Source of the DNA: Candidatus Bathyarchaeota archaeon | Lineage (GTDB): Archaea; Thermoproteota; Bathyarchaeia; Bathyarchaeales; Bathycorpusculaceae | Direction: 5' to 3' | DNA: 64,000 nucleotides | NCBI GenBank assembly: GCA_026014485.1 | Contig: JAOZIE010000023.1 | Coordinates: 186,001-250,000, forward strand | Shown here: one piece after another, positions 34,844 through 43,819 of the stretch | How positions within the stretch are numbered: the first letter of the stretch is position 1 | Layout of the letters: the number at the start of each line of letters is the position of its first letter | Position numbers and translations under genes: made by a program | The notes under the pieces: model-generated | Told to the model about the DNA's origin: nothing | Database searches by the model: none | The model's input: the letters and a program-made list of their open reading frames with translations, nothing else

Positions 34844-35166
34844 AGCTCAGGTAACACGTTTTTTTAGGAAAGTAATACCGTCTAATTAAGTTTTCCGCAC
34901 ACAAACAAAAAAATCTGCGCTTCTATTTCAGAGTTGAACTGGCTGCTTATCGGTAGGCAACAAAGAAAGCCACCGGTTGTTTACCTTGTAAACTGAAAGA
35001 AAATTCGAATTCAAATCAATCGGAGTCAGAAATGAGGTGATAGCCCTTTGCGCGGCTGAAAGCCCCATTTATTCCTTTCTACGCCTCTTTTTTCCGCAAA
35101 AAATCCTGAATCCCGCATGTTTTTTTGGGTTTGAAAACTTTATATTTCCACGTGAGGACAGGTTAA
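34844..35166. other. Intergenic region upstream of nrdJ
   Basis: 323 bp without a coding frame. The nrdJ-proximal end has CTTTATATTT (35138-35147), a TATA box whose predicted start point falls at about 35165-35170, so nrdJ may be nearly leaderless, although GTGAGG also sits at 35152-35157. No cobalamin-riboswitch-like B12 box was recognised. The rest is A/T-rich with no clear repeats. Confidence 0.5.
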
Positions 35167-37266
35167 TTGACCAGTATGTTTTCGGGCAAAATCAGGAAAA
35201 GAGACGGTAGACTCGTCGATTTTGATGCTGACCGAATCAAAAATGCTGTCCACAAGGCTTTCCTTGCGGTGGAGTTGGGTGACGGAGAAAAAGCCGCGGA
35301 AATCACGCGGGAAGTCGTCACGCTTATGGAAGAAAAATTCGCGACGCAAACTCCCTCGGTTGAAGACGCCCAAGACACCGTTATCGCGGTTCTGCGAAGG
35401 GGCGGCTATGTGAAAGTGGCTTTAGCCTACGAGGATTTCCGCCGCAAAAAGGAGGAACTCCGCAAGCTCCGGGGGCTTCTGGGCGTGCAGCCTAAGTTGA
35501 CCGTTAACGCCATTGAAGTGCTTAACGCGCGATACCTGCTGCGGGACGAGCAGGAAAACATCGTGGAGACCCCGACCCAGCTTTTTGAGCGGGTCGCAAA
35601 AGCCATAGCTCAAGTTGACGCCGCTTTTGGAGACGACCCCCTGACAAGCGGAAAAGTCTTCTACGACATGATGGCAAAGCTCGAGTTTTTGCCCAACACG
35701 CCCACCCTGTTCAACGCGGGAACCCGCATCGGGCAACTGTCCGCCTGCTTTGTCTTACCTGTGGAGGATTCACTTAGCAGCATCTTTGCCGCCGTCAAAA
35801 ACATGGCACTTATCGAGCAGACAGGCGGCGGCGTAGGCTTCGACTTCTCAAGGCTCAGACCAAAAGGCGACCTCGTCCGCTCCACCAAAGGCGTGGCTTC
35901 AGGACCCGTGAGTTTCATGAGGGTTTTCGACACCGCCACCGAAGTCATCAAAGCAGGCGGGAAACGCCGAGGTGCCATGATGGCTATCCTGCGAGTGGAC
36001 CACCCCGACATCTTAGAGTTCATCACGGCAAAACAGAACCCGACCCTGCTAACCAACTTCAACGTGTCCGTGGCGGCAACAGACCCGTTTCTTAACGCAT
36101 TGCAGAGCGACGGCAACTACTGGCTGGTGAACCCCCGCAACAACCAGAAAGTCAAGCAGCTAAACGCCCGTGAGGTCTGGCAGATAATCGCGCATTCAGC
36201 ATGGGCAAACGGCGACCCCGGCGTCGTCTTCATAGACGAAATCAACAGACACAACCCGACACCGCAGGTCGGGAAAATTGCGGCGACCAATCCCTGTGGT
36301 GAACTTCCGCTTTTGCCCTACGAAAGCTGCAACTTGGGGTCTGTTAATCTTTCAAAAATAGTGGAGCAAAAGTCAGTAAACTGGGATAAACTGCGGCAGA
36401 CCGTACGTAACGCTGTTCATTTCCTCGACAATGTCATAGACGCCAATTCTTATCCACTTAAAGAGATAAACGACATTACCAAAGCAAACCGCAAAATCGG
36501 GTTAGGCGTCATGGGCTACGCGGACATGCTCATCATGCTGGGCGTGCCCTACGACTCCGACGAGGCGCTCAAGCTTGGCGAGCAGGTCATGGCGTTTATC
36601 GAAGAGGAAGCACACACGAAATCGGTGGAAATCGCTCAGAAACGTGGCTCCTTTCCCAACTTCAAAGGAAGCCTCTGGGAGGCAAAGTACCCTGCGTTAC
36701 GCAACGCCACCGTCACCTCAGTTGCTCCAACAGGCACGATAAGCATCATCGCGGGCTGCAGCTCAGGCATCGAACCGCTATTTGCCATTTCGTTTATGCG
36801 TAACGTGTTGGGTGGCGCGCGGCTGTTTGAGACCCATCCGCTGTTTGAAGAGACGGCGAAGCGGCGAGGCTTCTACAGCGCCGAGTTGCTGGCGGAAATC
36901 GCGCGCACGGGCTCCGTCCAGAAAGCTGGGGGCGTCCCCGAGGATGTTAAACGTGTATTTGTGACTGCCTTGGATATTGCGCCCCAGTGGCACGTTCGAA
37001 TGCAGGCGGCTTTTCAGCGGAGCACCGACAACGCTGTCTCAAAAACGGTGAATTTGCCCAACGACGCCACAGATGGTGATGTCCGCGAAATCTACGATTT
37101 GGCTTGGCGGCTCAAATGCAAGGGTGTGACGGTTTTCCGTTACGGCAGCAAGCCCGAGCAGGTGCTCTACATAGGCGAAGTGAAAGCTAAAGAGGGATCG
37201 TTTGTTTCGGCGCAGGCGGAGTACGCGGGCGGGTGCCCCACACGGAACTGCCCGTTTCCCGCTTAG
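35167..37266 (+). CDS. nrdJ: Adenosylcobalamin-dependent ribonucleotide reductase (class II)
   Basis: A 699-aa reductase converting ribonucleotides to deoxyribonucleotides with an AdoCbl radical. Residues ~6-95 are an ATP-cone (KIRKRDGRLVDFDADRIKNAVHKAF). The barrel has SACFVLPV, the NPCGELPLLPYESCNLGSVNL active-site block with thiyl Cys and Asn/Glu partners, and SVAPTGTISIIAG. The tail CPTRNCPFPA carries the redox cysteine pair. No NrdB radical subunit is nearby, fitting class II. TTG 35167 is followed by ATG 35176; either may be used. The next gene makes its cofactor. Confidence 0.95.
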   Translation: MTSMFSGKIRKRDGRLVDFDADRIKNAVHKAFLAVELGDGEKAAEITREVVTLMEEKFATQTPSVEDAQDTVIAVLRRGGYVKVALAYEDFRRKKEELRKLRGLLGVQPKLTVNAIEVLNARYLLRDEQENIVETPTQLFERVAKAIAQVDAAFGDDPLTSGKVFYDMMAKLEFLPNTPTLFNAGTRIGQLSACFVLPVEDSLSSIFAAVKNMALIEQTGGGVGFDFSRLRPKGDLVRSTKGVASGPVSFMRVFDTATEVIKAGGKRRGAMMAILRVDHPDILEFITAKQNPTLLTNFNVSVAATDPFLNALQSDGNYWLVNPRNNQKVKQLNAREVWQIIAHSAWANGDPGVVFIDEINRHNPTPQVGKIAATNPCGELPLLPYESCNLGSVNLSKIVEQKSVNWDKLRQTVRNAVHFLDNVIDANSYPLKEINDITKANRKIGLGVMGYADMLIMLGVPYDSDEALKLGEQVMAFIEEEAHTKSVEIAQKRGSFPNFKGSLWEAKYPALRNATVTSVAPTGTISIIAGCSSGIEPLFAISFMRNVLGGARLFETHPLFEETAKRRGFYSAELLAEIARTGSVQKAGGVPEDVKRVFVTALDIAPQWHVRMQAAFQRSTDNAVSKTVNLPNDATDGDVREIYDLAWRLKCKGVTVFRYGSKPEQVLYIGEVKAKEGSFVSAQAEYAGGCPTRNCPFPA

Positions 37267-37279
37267 GAGGCGAATTAGC

Positions 37280-37834
37280 GTGGGTTACATATACTTGTAC
37301 ACTGGCACGGGCGGAGGAAAAACCGCTAACGCGTTAGGTTTAGCGTTGCGTATGGTGGGGCACGGCAAAAAAGTTGTTGTCATACAATTTTGCAAGTGGC
37401 GTAAAGACACAGGCGAACACCTTATCGCTAAGCGGTTAAGTGACCTCTACGAAATCTATCAGTTTGGTAGGGAAGCTTGGATAGGTGAAAAGTCGGGGAC
37501 GGCGGAGTTCGGCGGAGAAAAATTTAAGGTAGAAGCCGTGACGGACCGCGACCGCGAGTTAGCTGAGGCTGGGTTAGCATTTGCCGCAGAAGTCATGCAG
37601 GAAAAAAAGCCTGACCTGCTAGTTTTGGACGAGGTGAATTTGGCAGCTCATTGGGGACTGCTGAATACTGGGTGTGTGCTTGAACTGCTTAGCAAAGTGC
37701 CCGCAGAGACCACGGTGGTTTTAACTGGGCGCTACGCGCCAAAGACCCTGATTGACCGCGCAGACTTCGTTAACGTGGTACAAGAAGTAAAAATGCCCCA
37801 ACGATTCAGGTTAACCAAGGGCATCCAGTACTAG
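37280..37834 (+). CDS. cobO: Cob(I)yrinic acid a,c-diamide / cobalamin adenosyltransferase (CobO/BtuR type)
   Basis: A 184-aa P-loop enzyme attaching the adenosyl group of ATP to cob(I)alamin. YIYLYTGTGGGKTANALGLALR holds the P-loop; the usual GKGKTT is GGGKTA here. VIQFCKWRKDTGEH and LLVLDEVNLAAHWG are family motifs. The frame is open upstream to 37202 inside nrdJ, but the GTG at 37280 has TTAGGAGG 9 nt before it and starts at the conserved strand. 13 nt after nrdJ: enzyme and cofactor synthesis in one operon. Confidence 0.92.
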   Translation: MGYIYLYTGTGGGKTANALGLALRMVGHGKKVVVIQFCKWRKDTGEHLIAKRLSDLYEIYQFGREAWIGEKSGTAEFGGEKFKVEAVTDRDRELAEAGLAFAAEVMQEKKPDLLVLDEVNLAAHWGLLNTGCVLELLSKVPAETTVVLTGRYAPKTLIDRADFVNVVQEVKMPQRFRLTKGIQY

Positions 37835-37885
37835 CCAAAAACGAAAAATGCTTGACGGGAAAAGAAAAGAGGGAAAAGCGGGGGG

Positions 37886-39073
37886 TTATGTGCTGATTTT
37901 TGCGGCTACCTGCTTGCCAAGTTCAAAGCATTTTTTGAGGTCTTCTTGGTCGGGCACGTACTTAATTTGCAGTCCTGGTTGGTGGATTTCGAAGCCTACT
38001 TTGCTTGCCATCTCCGTCATGGCTCGGACTGCGCCGCCTCCCCAGCCGAAGCTGCCAAAAAAGCTCCACAGTTTGTCTTTTGGTTTTAAGCCTGTGGCGT
38101 AGGTTAGGAAGGAGCCGACGGTGGGGAACATGCCGTTGTTGAGGGTGGGTGAACCGACGAGGACGGCTTTTGCGTCGAGGATTTCTGTCATGGCTTCCGA
38201 GTTGTCGCTGGCGCGGAGCTTACACATCTTAACTTCAACACCTTGGCTGACTGCTCCTTCGGCTATGGCACGCGCCATCTTGTCGGTGCTGCCCCACATC
38301 GTGTCGTAGACTATGACGATTTTCTTTTTTGCCTTACCCGCCGCCCAAGCTGCGTAGGCATTGATGATTTTTGAGGGGTCGCCGCGCCAAATGACGCCGT
38401 GGCTGGGCGCAATCATGTCTATGGGTATGCCCATCTGAACGACTTCTTGAATTTTTTTGGTGACCAGCGGACCCAGCAGCATCAGAATGTTAGCGTAGTA
38501 CTTCTGGGCTTCCTCCATGAGGATATGCTGGTCAACTTCGTCATCAAAGCGGGCGCCGCTGGCGAGGTGCTGTCCGAAGGCGTCGTTGGGCATGAGAATT
38601 TTGTCTTCCACAACGTAGGTGAACATGCTGTCGGGCCAGTGCAGCATAGGTGCCTCCACGAAGGTGAGCGTGCGCGCGCCGATTTTGAGGGTGTCGCCTG
38701 TCTTAACGGTTTTTACGTTGGCAAATTCTTCGCCGTAATGTTCAACTAATGCGTCTTTGCCTCGTTCCGAGGCGATTATGGTGGCGTTTTTGGCAAGCTT
38801 CGCCATTTTGGGTAGGCTGCTTGAATGGTCCATTTCAACGTGGTTAACGATGATATAGTCGAGTTTTTCAGGGTCGAGGATTTCGCTGACGTGGGCAACC
38901 AAGTCGTCAAAGAACGTGTGCTTCACGGTGTCTACAAGCACGTTTTTTTCGTCCAAAATAAGGTAGGCGTTGTAGGTGGTGCCGCGGCTGGTGCTGTAGC
39001 CGTGGAAGTCGCGGAGGTTCCAGTCAACCGCGCCGACCCAGTAAATATCTTTTGCCAAAGAAACCTTAGTCAT
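37886..39073 (-). CDS. Flavodiiron protein (A-type flavoprotein, FprA-like)
   Basis: A 395-aa cytoplasmic flavodiiron protein reducing O2 (or NO) to harmless products. The N-terminal metallo-beta-lactamase domain has the diiron set HVEMDH (H78, E80, D82, H83), MLHWPDS, DEVD and APSHGVIWRG. The C-terminal flavodoxin domain (~250-395) begins IVIVYDTMWGSTDKMARAIAEG. In methanogens FprA takes electrons from F420H2; this donor is possible here but not proven. With OsmC and a disulfide oxidoreductase next door it forms an oxidative-stress group. Confidence 0.94.
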   Translation of the reverse strand: MTKVSLAKDIYWVGAVDWNLRDFHGYSTSRGTTYNAYLILDEKNVLVDTVKHTFFDDLVAHVSEILDPEKLDYIIVNHVEMDHSSSLPKMAKLAKNATIIASERGKDALVEHYGEEFANVKTVKTGDTLKIGARTLTFVEAPMLHWPDSMFTYVVEDKILMPNDAFGQHLASGARFDDEVDQHILMEEAQKYYANILMLLGPLVTKKIQEVVQMGIPIDMIAPSHGVIWRGDPSKIINAYAAWAAGKAKKKIVIVYDTMWGSTDKMARAIAEGAVSQGVEVKMCKLRASDNSEAMTEILDAKAVLVGSPTLNNGMFPTVGSFLTYATGLKPKDKLWSFFGSFGWGGGAVRAMTEMASKVGFEIHQPGLQIKYVPDQEDLKKCFELGKQVAAKIST

Positions 39074-39087
39074 AATTTATTCCTCCA

Positions 39088-39504
39088 CTACTCCTTAACC
39101 GTCTTCAGGTTATAAGCTGTTTTGACGCTTGCCTTCTCAAAGAGCAAGCCCACATGGCAGTTCCGCAACGTGTGCTCGTGGAGCCGCCTGATTTGGTCTT
39201 CCGTGGCGTCAACCGTGAAGGTTATGTTGAAGGTTTCCTCAGCTATGGTGCCTGTCTCTTGGCTTTTGACAGCGTCCACCCAAACCTCCACCCCCTTCAA
39301 CGGCAAGTGCATTCTCTTGGCAACCAACAAGGCTGTCGTAGTGTAGCAGCCTGCGTGGCTCATAACACACAACTCAAGCGGCGTCGCACCCAACCCCGCG
39401 TAGTTCTCATCTGACTGGTCTACGACGACGCTGTGGGCTCTACCATTATCAAGAACAATCTCGTAATCCTGAATTGTTTTTGCTCGCGCATGAAGTATTT
39501 TCAT
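39088..39504 (-). CDS. OsmC-family peroxiredoxin-like protein
   Basis: A 138-aa OsmC/Ohr family protein. The two redox cysteines are in MSHAGCYTTTALLVAKR and LRNCHVGLLFEKA, separated by about 60 residues as in hydroperoxide reductases. ATPLELCVMSH is the typical pre-helix motif. Reduces organic or fatty-acid hydroperoxides; acts as a dimer. It ends 15 nt ahead of the flavodiiron gene's ATG (39073), same strand, so the two form an operon for oxygen stress. Confidence 0.88.
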   Translation of the reverse strand: MKILHARAKTIQDYEIVLDNGRAHSVVVDQSDENYAGLGATPLELCVMSHAGCYTTTALLVAKRMHLPLKGVEVWVDAVKSQETGTIAEETFNITFTVDATEDQIRRLHEHTLRNCHVGLLFEKASVKTAYNLKTVKE

Positions 39505-39926
39505 TTATACAACCCCTTATTCTCGTTGAAAAGCTCACTAAATTTTTCTCTGGATGCATTTATAACGGTTTTGGCATGGCAAACAGTTTTTTCTACCCAA
39601 AATTTTTTCCACTCATGAGCATCGTCGCCGTTGCGGCAAGCATACCCATTCACCTTAAGAAACCCAAAAGAGAACCTGAGAAAAACGCTGCAGCCAAGAA
39701 GGAAACGAACAGAACAGACCATTTCCAGCCCGTTTCGCCCTTTTTCGGACGCAAGAAAAACCCAAAACGCAACCCGAAGCAAAAAAGCAACCAGAGGCAA
39801 AGCCCGCAGAAACCGAGGGGGAGGGTAGAAAAAACGCAGAACAGTTTTTCATAAAGATAATATGTAAGGAGCCCAGATGGTCTAGGGAACAGGTTTTGAA
39901 TGTACTCAAAAAGGGAGATTAACAAT
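39505..39926. other. Divergent intergenic region containing the dispersed repeat
   Basis: 422 bp between the osmC start and the disulfide oxidoreductase start. It holds copy 1 of the 96-bp dispersed repeat (39719-39814). Open frames cross it on both strands, but none has a convincing start plus ribosome site. CATAAAGATAATATG near 39850-39864 is a candidate promoter for the + strand gene. Confidence 0.5.
39719..39814 (-). repeat. 96-bp dispersed repeat, copy 1
   Basis: Read on the minus strand, this segment matches 63439-63534 on the plus strand at 88 of 96 positions with no gaps. Similarity fades on both sides. In one minus-strand frame it encodes GFCGLCLWLLFCFGLRFGFF then LRPKKGETGWKW; five of the eight differences are silent in this frame. 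It may be a mobile remnant or a small membrane-peptide gene. Confidence 0.75.
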
Positions 39927-40577
39927 ATGGGCATGTTACCTGATGATAAAAAAGACCTCCTTAGAATCGATTTTCAACAGAAGCTGGTTGACCCCGTTAA
40001 ACTTGTCATGTTCACGCAGGAACTGGAATGCCGCTTCTGCAGCGAAACCCGCACGCTCGCTCAGGAGATGGCAACGCTCAGCGACAAAATCACCACTGAA
40101 ATTCTTGATTTCGTTAAAGACTCAGACAAAGCCAAAGGGTTGGGCGTAGATAAAATTCCCGCGTTAGCTGTTATAGGCAAAAAAGACTATGGTGTACGCA
40201 TCTTCGGTATACCCTACGGGTACGAACTTCAGACGCTTGTGGAATCCATCATCAACGTGTCACGAGGCAAAACGGATTTGGCGCAGAAAACCAAAGAAAT
40301 CCTCAAAGACATCCAAAGCCCAGTTCACATCCAAGTTTTCATCACGCTGACTTGTCCCCATTGCCCAACCGCAGCCGCCATCGCGCATAAACTTGCAATA
40401 GAGAGCGACTTTATCCGCGCTGATGTAATTGACAGCACCGAATTTCCCGTGGTCGCACAGAAATACGCCGTTATGGGGGTTCCTAAAGTGGTCATAAACG
40501 AAAAGGTCGAGTTCACAGGAGCATTTAACGAAGACATGTTCGCCGAACACGCAGTTTTAGGTGCATACCAAACCTGA
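39927..40577 (+). CDS. Protein disulfide oxidoreductase (archaeal PDO, two thioredoxin folds)
   Basis: A 216-aa PDO with two thioredoxin-like units. Unit 1 active site is CRFC (C35, C38) with cis-Pro in DKIPAL; unit 2 is CPHC (C143, C146) with cis-Pro in GVPKV. Archaeal PDOs make or reduce cytoplasmic disulfides and can reduce peroxiredoxins. An ATG at 39900 is in frame, but GGGAG 9 nt before ATG 39927 favours the latter. Divergent from osmC and part of the redox block. Confidence 0.92.
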   Translation: MGMLPDDKKDLLRIDFQQKLVDPVKLVMFTQELECRFCSETRTLAQEMATLSDKITTEILDFVKDSDKAKGLGVDKIPALAVIGKKDYGVRIFGIPYGYELQTLVESIINVSRGKTDLAQKTKEILKDIQSPVHIQVFITLTCPHCPTAAAIAHKLAIESDFIRADVIDSTEFPVVAQKYAVMGVPKVVINEKVEFTGAFNEDMFAEHAVLGAYQT

Positions 40578-40656
40578 GCGTAATCAGCAAGCAGACGCAA
40601 CAAAAAAAGAAGCAAAAAGCTGGCAAAACCAGCACAAAAAACTTTAGCCTACTTGT

Positions 40657-40848
40657 CTAGTGTCCGCCGCAACAGCAGCAGCCACCAGAATGACAGTCAT
40701 CTGAGCCTTTTGCGAACTTTGCTGGGTTCTTGTCGAACGTGTTCTTGCAGGATACATTGCAGAAGTAGTAGGCTTTGCCTTCGTAATCGCTTTTAAGCTT
40801 TGCAGTTTTCTCGTCAACCATCATGCCGCAAACTGGATCTTTCGCCAT
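40657..40848 (-). CDS. YHS-domain metal-binding protein
   Basis: A 63-aa protein: one YHS domain (MAKDPVCGMMVDEKTA ... YYFCNVSCKNTFDKNPAKF) plus a cysteine-glycine tail GGCCCCGGH. YHS domains bind copper or other soft metals. It lies 2 nt after copA, whose own N-terminus is a YHS domain, so it is probably a free copper carrier or buffer delivering to the pump. The CCCC tail is unusual and would add a strong soft-metal site. Confidence 0.88.
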   Translation of the reverse strand: MAKDPVCGMMVDEKTAKLKSDYEGKAYYFCNVSCKNTFDKNPAKFAKGSDDCHSGGCCCCGGH

Positions 40849-40850
40849 AC

Positions 40851-42998
40851 TTATTTCACCTCCTCCCTTAACTTCGAATTGTTGTCATCGTTATACTTTT
40901 CGAAGCCGAATTTGGCGAATCTCAGCAGCGCAGAGTTGCCCACCACCGTTAAACTGCTAATCGCCATGGCGCCAGCAGCATACATTGGTCCTTGTGGACC
41001 CAGCAGACCTGCAGCAGCCACAGGAATCATCACTGAATTGTAGATGAACGCCCAGAATAGGTTTGAGTTGATTTTCCGCATGGTCCGCTTGCTAAGCTCC
41101 ACACCCAACGCGACATCCCGCAAATCATCCTTGATGAGCACTATGCCGCCTGTTTCCTTGGCTATGTCGGTTCCGCTGCCGATGGCAATTCCGATGTCTG
41201 CCTTGGCTAATGCGGGTGCATCGTTGATGCCGTCGCCCACCATCGCCACCACTTTGCCTTCGTCCTGCAGTTTGCTGATGGCTTCCTCTTTTTCCCACGG
41301 CAGCACGTTTGCAATTACCCGTTCGATGCCCACCTGCGCCGCAACAGCCTTCGCAGTTGACTCGTTATCCCCCGTCAACATGGCAACCTCCAATCCCATG
41401 CCCTTCAAAGCAGCCACTGCCTCAGCAGCATGCGCCTTTGGCGTATCCATAGCCGCCACAATTCCAGAGGCTTCGCCGTCCACAGCCAGCATCATGGCGG
41501 TTTTGCCTTCAGCTTCCAATCCTGCCATATCTGCTTCGATTTCTCCGATGGAAACGTTTTCTTCCTGCATAAGCTTGCGGTTTCCCAAAAGCACTTTTCT
41601 GCCGCCAACAATGCATTTCACGCCGCGCCCTGGAACAGCCTCAAACGCCGTCACATCGACAAACTTTGCCTTTGTCTCTTCGGCTTTTCTGAGTATGGCT
41701 TCGGCAAGGGGGTGCTCTGAGCTTTTTTCTGCTGCACCCGCAAACGCCAGCACATCAGCCTCTGATAAGCCACGGTACGCTTTGACATCTGTCACTGAAG
41801 GTTCCCCTTTGGTTAAAGTGCCTGTCTTATCAAAGACCACCGTGCTCAGCTTTCGTGCTCTCTCCACGTACTCGCCGCTTCTGAGCAAGACGCCGTATTC
41901 TGCTCCTTTTCCGACGCCTGCCAAAATGGCTGTTGGAGTTGCAATGCCCATGGCGCAAGGACACGCAACCAGCAGAACCGCAAGCAAAGCAAAGAACGCA
42001 GTTGAGAAGCCAGCCGTTACAAACCAGAAGATAAACGAGATGGCGGCAGCAGTGAACACGATGGGTACGAATTTGGCGACTACGCGGTCTGCGAACCTCT
42101 GGACTGGTGCGCTGGAAGCCTGTGCTTCCTCTACTAAATGTACTATCTGCGAGAGCGCTGTGTCCTCGCCGACTTTGGAGGCTCGGAACTGCAGCGTTCC
42201 TGTCTTGTTTATGGTTGCGCCTATGACTTCGCTTCCCACGTTCTTCTCTACAGGTATGCTCTCGCCCGTTAAGAGCTTCTCATCAACTGAAGAGTAGCCC
42301 GAAACCACAACGCCGTCAGTGGGGATTTTCTCTCCCGGCTTAACTAGGATTAAGTCGTCTACTTGCAGTTCTTCAACGGAGACTTCCTGTTCTTTTCCTT
42401 CTCGAAGCACCGTAGCAGTTGTGGGCTGCAACTCTAGCAGTTGCCGAATCGAAGCTGCTGATTTGCGCCTTATGGTTTCTTCGATGTACTTGCCCAGCAA
42501 CACGAAAGCGAGGATGGCTATGGACACTTCCAGATAGCTTGCGCCGCCTTCGGCGATGCTGGGTAAGAAGGCGTTTAACGCTCCGTAAGTCCAGCCTGCA
42601 AGCACACCTGTGGCGACCAAAACATCCATGTTTATTTTGCGGTTCTGCAGCGAGAAGTATGCGCCTTTGAATATGCTAAAGCCCGCAATCCAGATTATCG
42701 GCACCGAAACCAAGAAAATTATCAGGCTATACAGTTGAAGCTGCCCAATTATCTCCAGCGACATGATGGCTCCGACCAGCCCAAAAAGCGCAATGATTTT
42801 GAGGGTTGCCGCCGCCACCGCACCTATAAGGGTCATGGCGACGCGGCGCTTCATGGCTCTTAATTCCCGTTCAGGCTGTTCGTAAACATCAGCGCATGAC
42901 TGTGAACAGAAGTAGTACCAGCGGTCACCGATTTTCCGTTTGATGGCGGTTTCCTTGTCAACGGTCATGCCGCAAACTGGGTCTCTTGCTGTAGCCAT
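40851..42998 (-). CDS. copA: Copper-exporting P1B-type ATPase with N-terminal YHS domain
   Basis: A 715-aa P-type ATPase. N-terminal YHS domain ([13 protein letters not shown] ... [13 protein letters not shown]) replaces the usual CxxC HMA domains. Eight transmembrane helices; [13 protein letters not shown] in TM6 is the Cu(I)-type CPC motif. Actuator TGES, phosphorylation [19 protein letters not shown] and [14 protein letters not shown] complete the machine. An ATG at 42998 with GGAG upstream is preferred to the GTG/ATG region at 43013. Operon with the YHS protein; an inverted repeat sits upstream, opposite the PadR-TRASH gene. Confidence 0.95.
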   Translation of the reverse strand: MATARDPVCGMTVDKETAIKRKIGDRWYYFCSQSCADVYEQPERELRAMKRRVAMTLIGAVAAATLKIIALFGLVGAIMSLEIIGQLQLYSLIIFLVSVPIIWIAGFSIFKGAYFSLQNRKINMDVLVATGVLAGWTYGALNAFLPSIAEGGASYLEVSIAILAFVLLGKYIEETIRRKSAASIRQLLELQPTTATVLREGKEQEVSVEELQVDDLILVKPGEKIPTDGVVVSGYSSVDEKLLTGESIPVEKNVGSEVIGATINKTGTLQFRASKVGEDTALSQIVHLVEEAQASSAPVQRFADRVVAKFVPIVFTAAAISFIFWFVTAGFSTAFFALLAVLLVACPCAMGIATPTAILAGVGKGAEYGVLLRSGEYVERARKLSTVVFDKTGTLTKGEPSVTDVKAYRGLSEADVLAFAGAAEKSSEHPLAEAILRKAEETKAKFVDVTAFEAVPGRGVKCIVGGRKVLLGNRKLMQEENVSIGEIEADMAGLEAEGKTAMMLAVDGEASGIVAAMDTPKAHAAEAVAALKGMGLEVAMLTGDNESTAKAVAAQVGIERVIANVLPWEKEEAISKLQDEGKVVAMVGDGINDAPALAKADIGIAIGSGTDIAKETGGIVLIKDDLRDVALGVELSKRTMRKINSNLFWAFIYNSVMIPVAAAGLLGPQGPMYAAGAMAISSLTVVGNSALLRFAKFGFEKYNDDNNSKLREEVK

Positions 42999-43043
42999 AA
43001 ATTTACACTCCACAATTCCGTATATCCCTTAGTGTGGTGTAAC

Positions 43044-43071
43044 GCTTATAAGTATATCTGTAAAAGATATA
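43044..43071 (-). promoter_or_regulatory. copA promoter: TATA-like element and perfect 7-bp inverted repeat
   Basis: TATATCT-GTAAA-AGATATA at 43053-43071 is a perfect palindrome with a 5-nt spacer. On the minus strand it lies directly upstream of CTTATAAGC (43043-43052), the likely TATA box of copA, so it overlaps the BRE position. The core TATCT-N5-AGATA recurs at 43341-43355 in front of the PadR-TRASH gene. Confidence 0.65.
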
Positions 43072-43332
43072 TCTAAATTACGTTGCCAGATTAGCCTCTG
43101 CCTTATCCGAAGCTGAACTCCGCAAAAGGGTTTGCAGGACCGCCGCAGTTGGCCTTTTTTGGGAGAAAGGAGAAAAGGCAGGAAAAAGAGATTCCTCTGC
43201 GACAGCCTCTCTGCCACCTTCAACGACAAACGCAGCAGACAAAGGGGGCATTTGCGGTTGCGGCGGTGAAATCAGCGGTCGGGATGGGGTAACAGACCAT
43301 CTTATCTATTAAAAACAAGTTTAAAAGTGTCC

Positions 43333-43355
43333 TATAAATATATCTTAACAAGATA
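43333..43355 (+). promoter_or_regulatory. PadR-TRASH promoter: TATA box and TATCT-N5-AGATA operator
   Basis: TATAAATA at 43333-43340 is the TATA box. TATCT-TAACA-AGATA follows at once at 43341-43355, between the TATA box and the predicted transcription start near 43362. The ATG at 43369 gives a very short leader. Binding here would block initiation, so autorepression is likely. Confidence 0.65.
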
Positions 43356-43368
43356 GGTTAGACGCTTT

Positions 43369-43815
43369 ATGACTAAACAGAGCGACATAAATGAGATGGT
43401 TTCTGATTTCAGCCGCGTCTACATACTTACCATACTACATGAAGGACCTGTCCATGGGTATGAGATAATTAACAATTTCAGAAAAGTCATAGGTAAAGAC
43501 ATCAGCCCCAGCCTAGTTTACCCCTTCCTCAAGAAATTGGAGCAGAAAAAACTTGTCACGCACACCCTAAAGCCTGTGGGCGCCAAGAAAAGAAAAATCT
43601 TTGAGCTCACCCAGGAGGGCAGAGAGTTTTCTGAGCAGTTGTTTAAGCGGTTCTCGGAGCTCATCAGCGTCGCTTTGGAGCCCAGCCTTGAAGTTTGTGC
43701 TCACTGCGGCTGCAAGGTTTACGAGGGGGGCTACATGGAACGCATAAAAGACAGAGACCTCATGTTCTGCTGCATCCATTGTGCTGGAGCCTATAAACAA
43801 AGTCTCAAAAAATAG
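43369..43815 (+). CDS. PadR-family regulator with C-terminal TRASH-like metal-sensing domain
   Basis: A 148-aa regulator. Residues ~12-90 are a PadR winged helix (YILTILHEGPVHGYEIINNFRKVIG ... SPSLVYPFLKKLEQKKLV). The C-terminus has CAHCGC and FCCIHC (C110, C113, C115, C134, C135, C138), the spacing of TRASH metal-binding domains (CxxC ~20 residues CCxxC). TRASH-linked regulators in archaea control copper pumps (CopR/CopT type). It is divergent from copA with matching inverted repeats before both genes, so it is very likely the copper sensor. The PadR-TRASH combination is uncommon. Confidence 0.9.
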   Translation: MTKQSDINEMVSDFSRVYILTILHEGPVHGYEIINNFRKVIGKDISPSLVYPFLKKLEQKKLVTHTLKPVGAKKRKIFELTQEGREFSEQLFKRFSELISVALEPSLEVCAHCGCKVYEGGYMERIKDRDLMFCCIHCAGAYKQSLKK

Positions 43816-43819
43816 TGGC

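Noticed and set aside
34844-35166. Possible cobalamin riboswitch ahead of nrdJ
   Set aside because: No B12-box-like sequence or conserved core could be recognised, and these riboswitches are rare in archaea.
41044-42297. 417-codon plus-strand open frame opposite copA
   Set aside because: Ser/Ala/Pro-rich reverse-frame artefact; copA motifs on the other strand explain the sequence.
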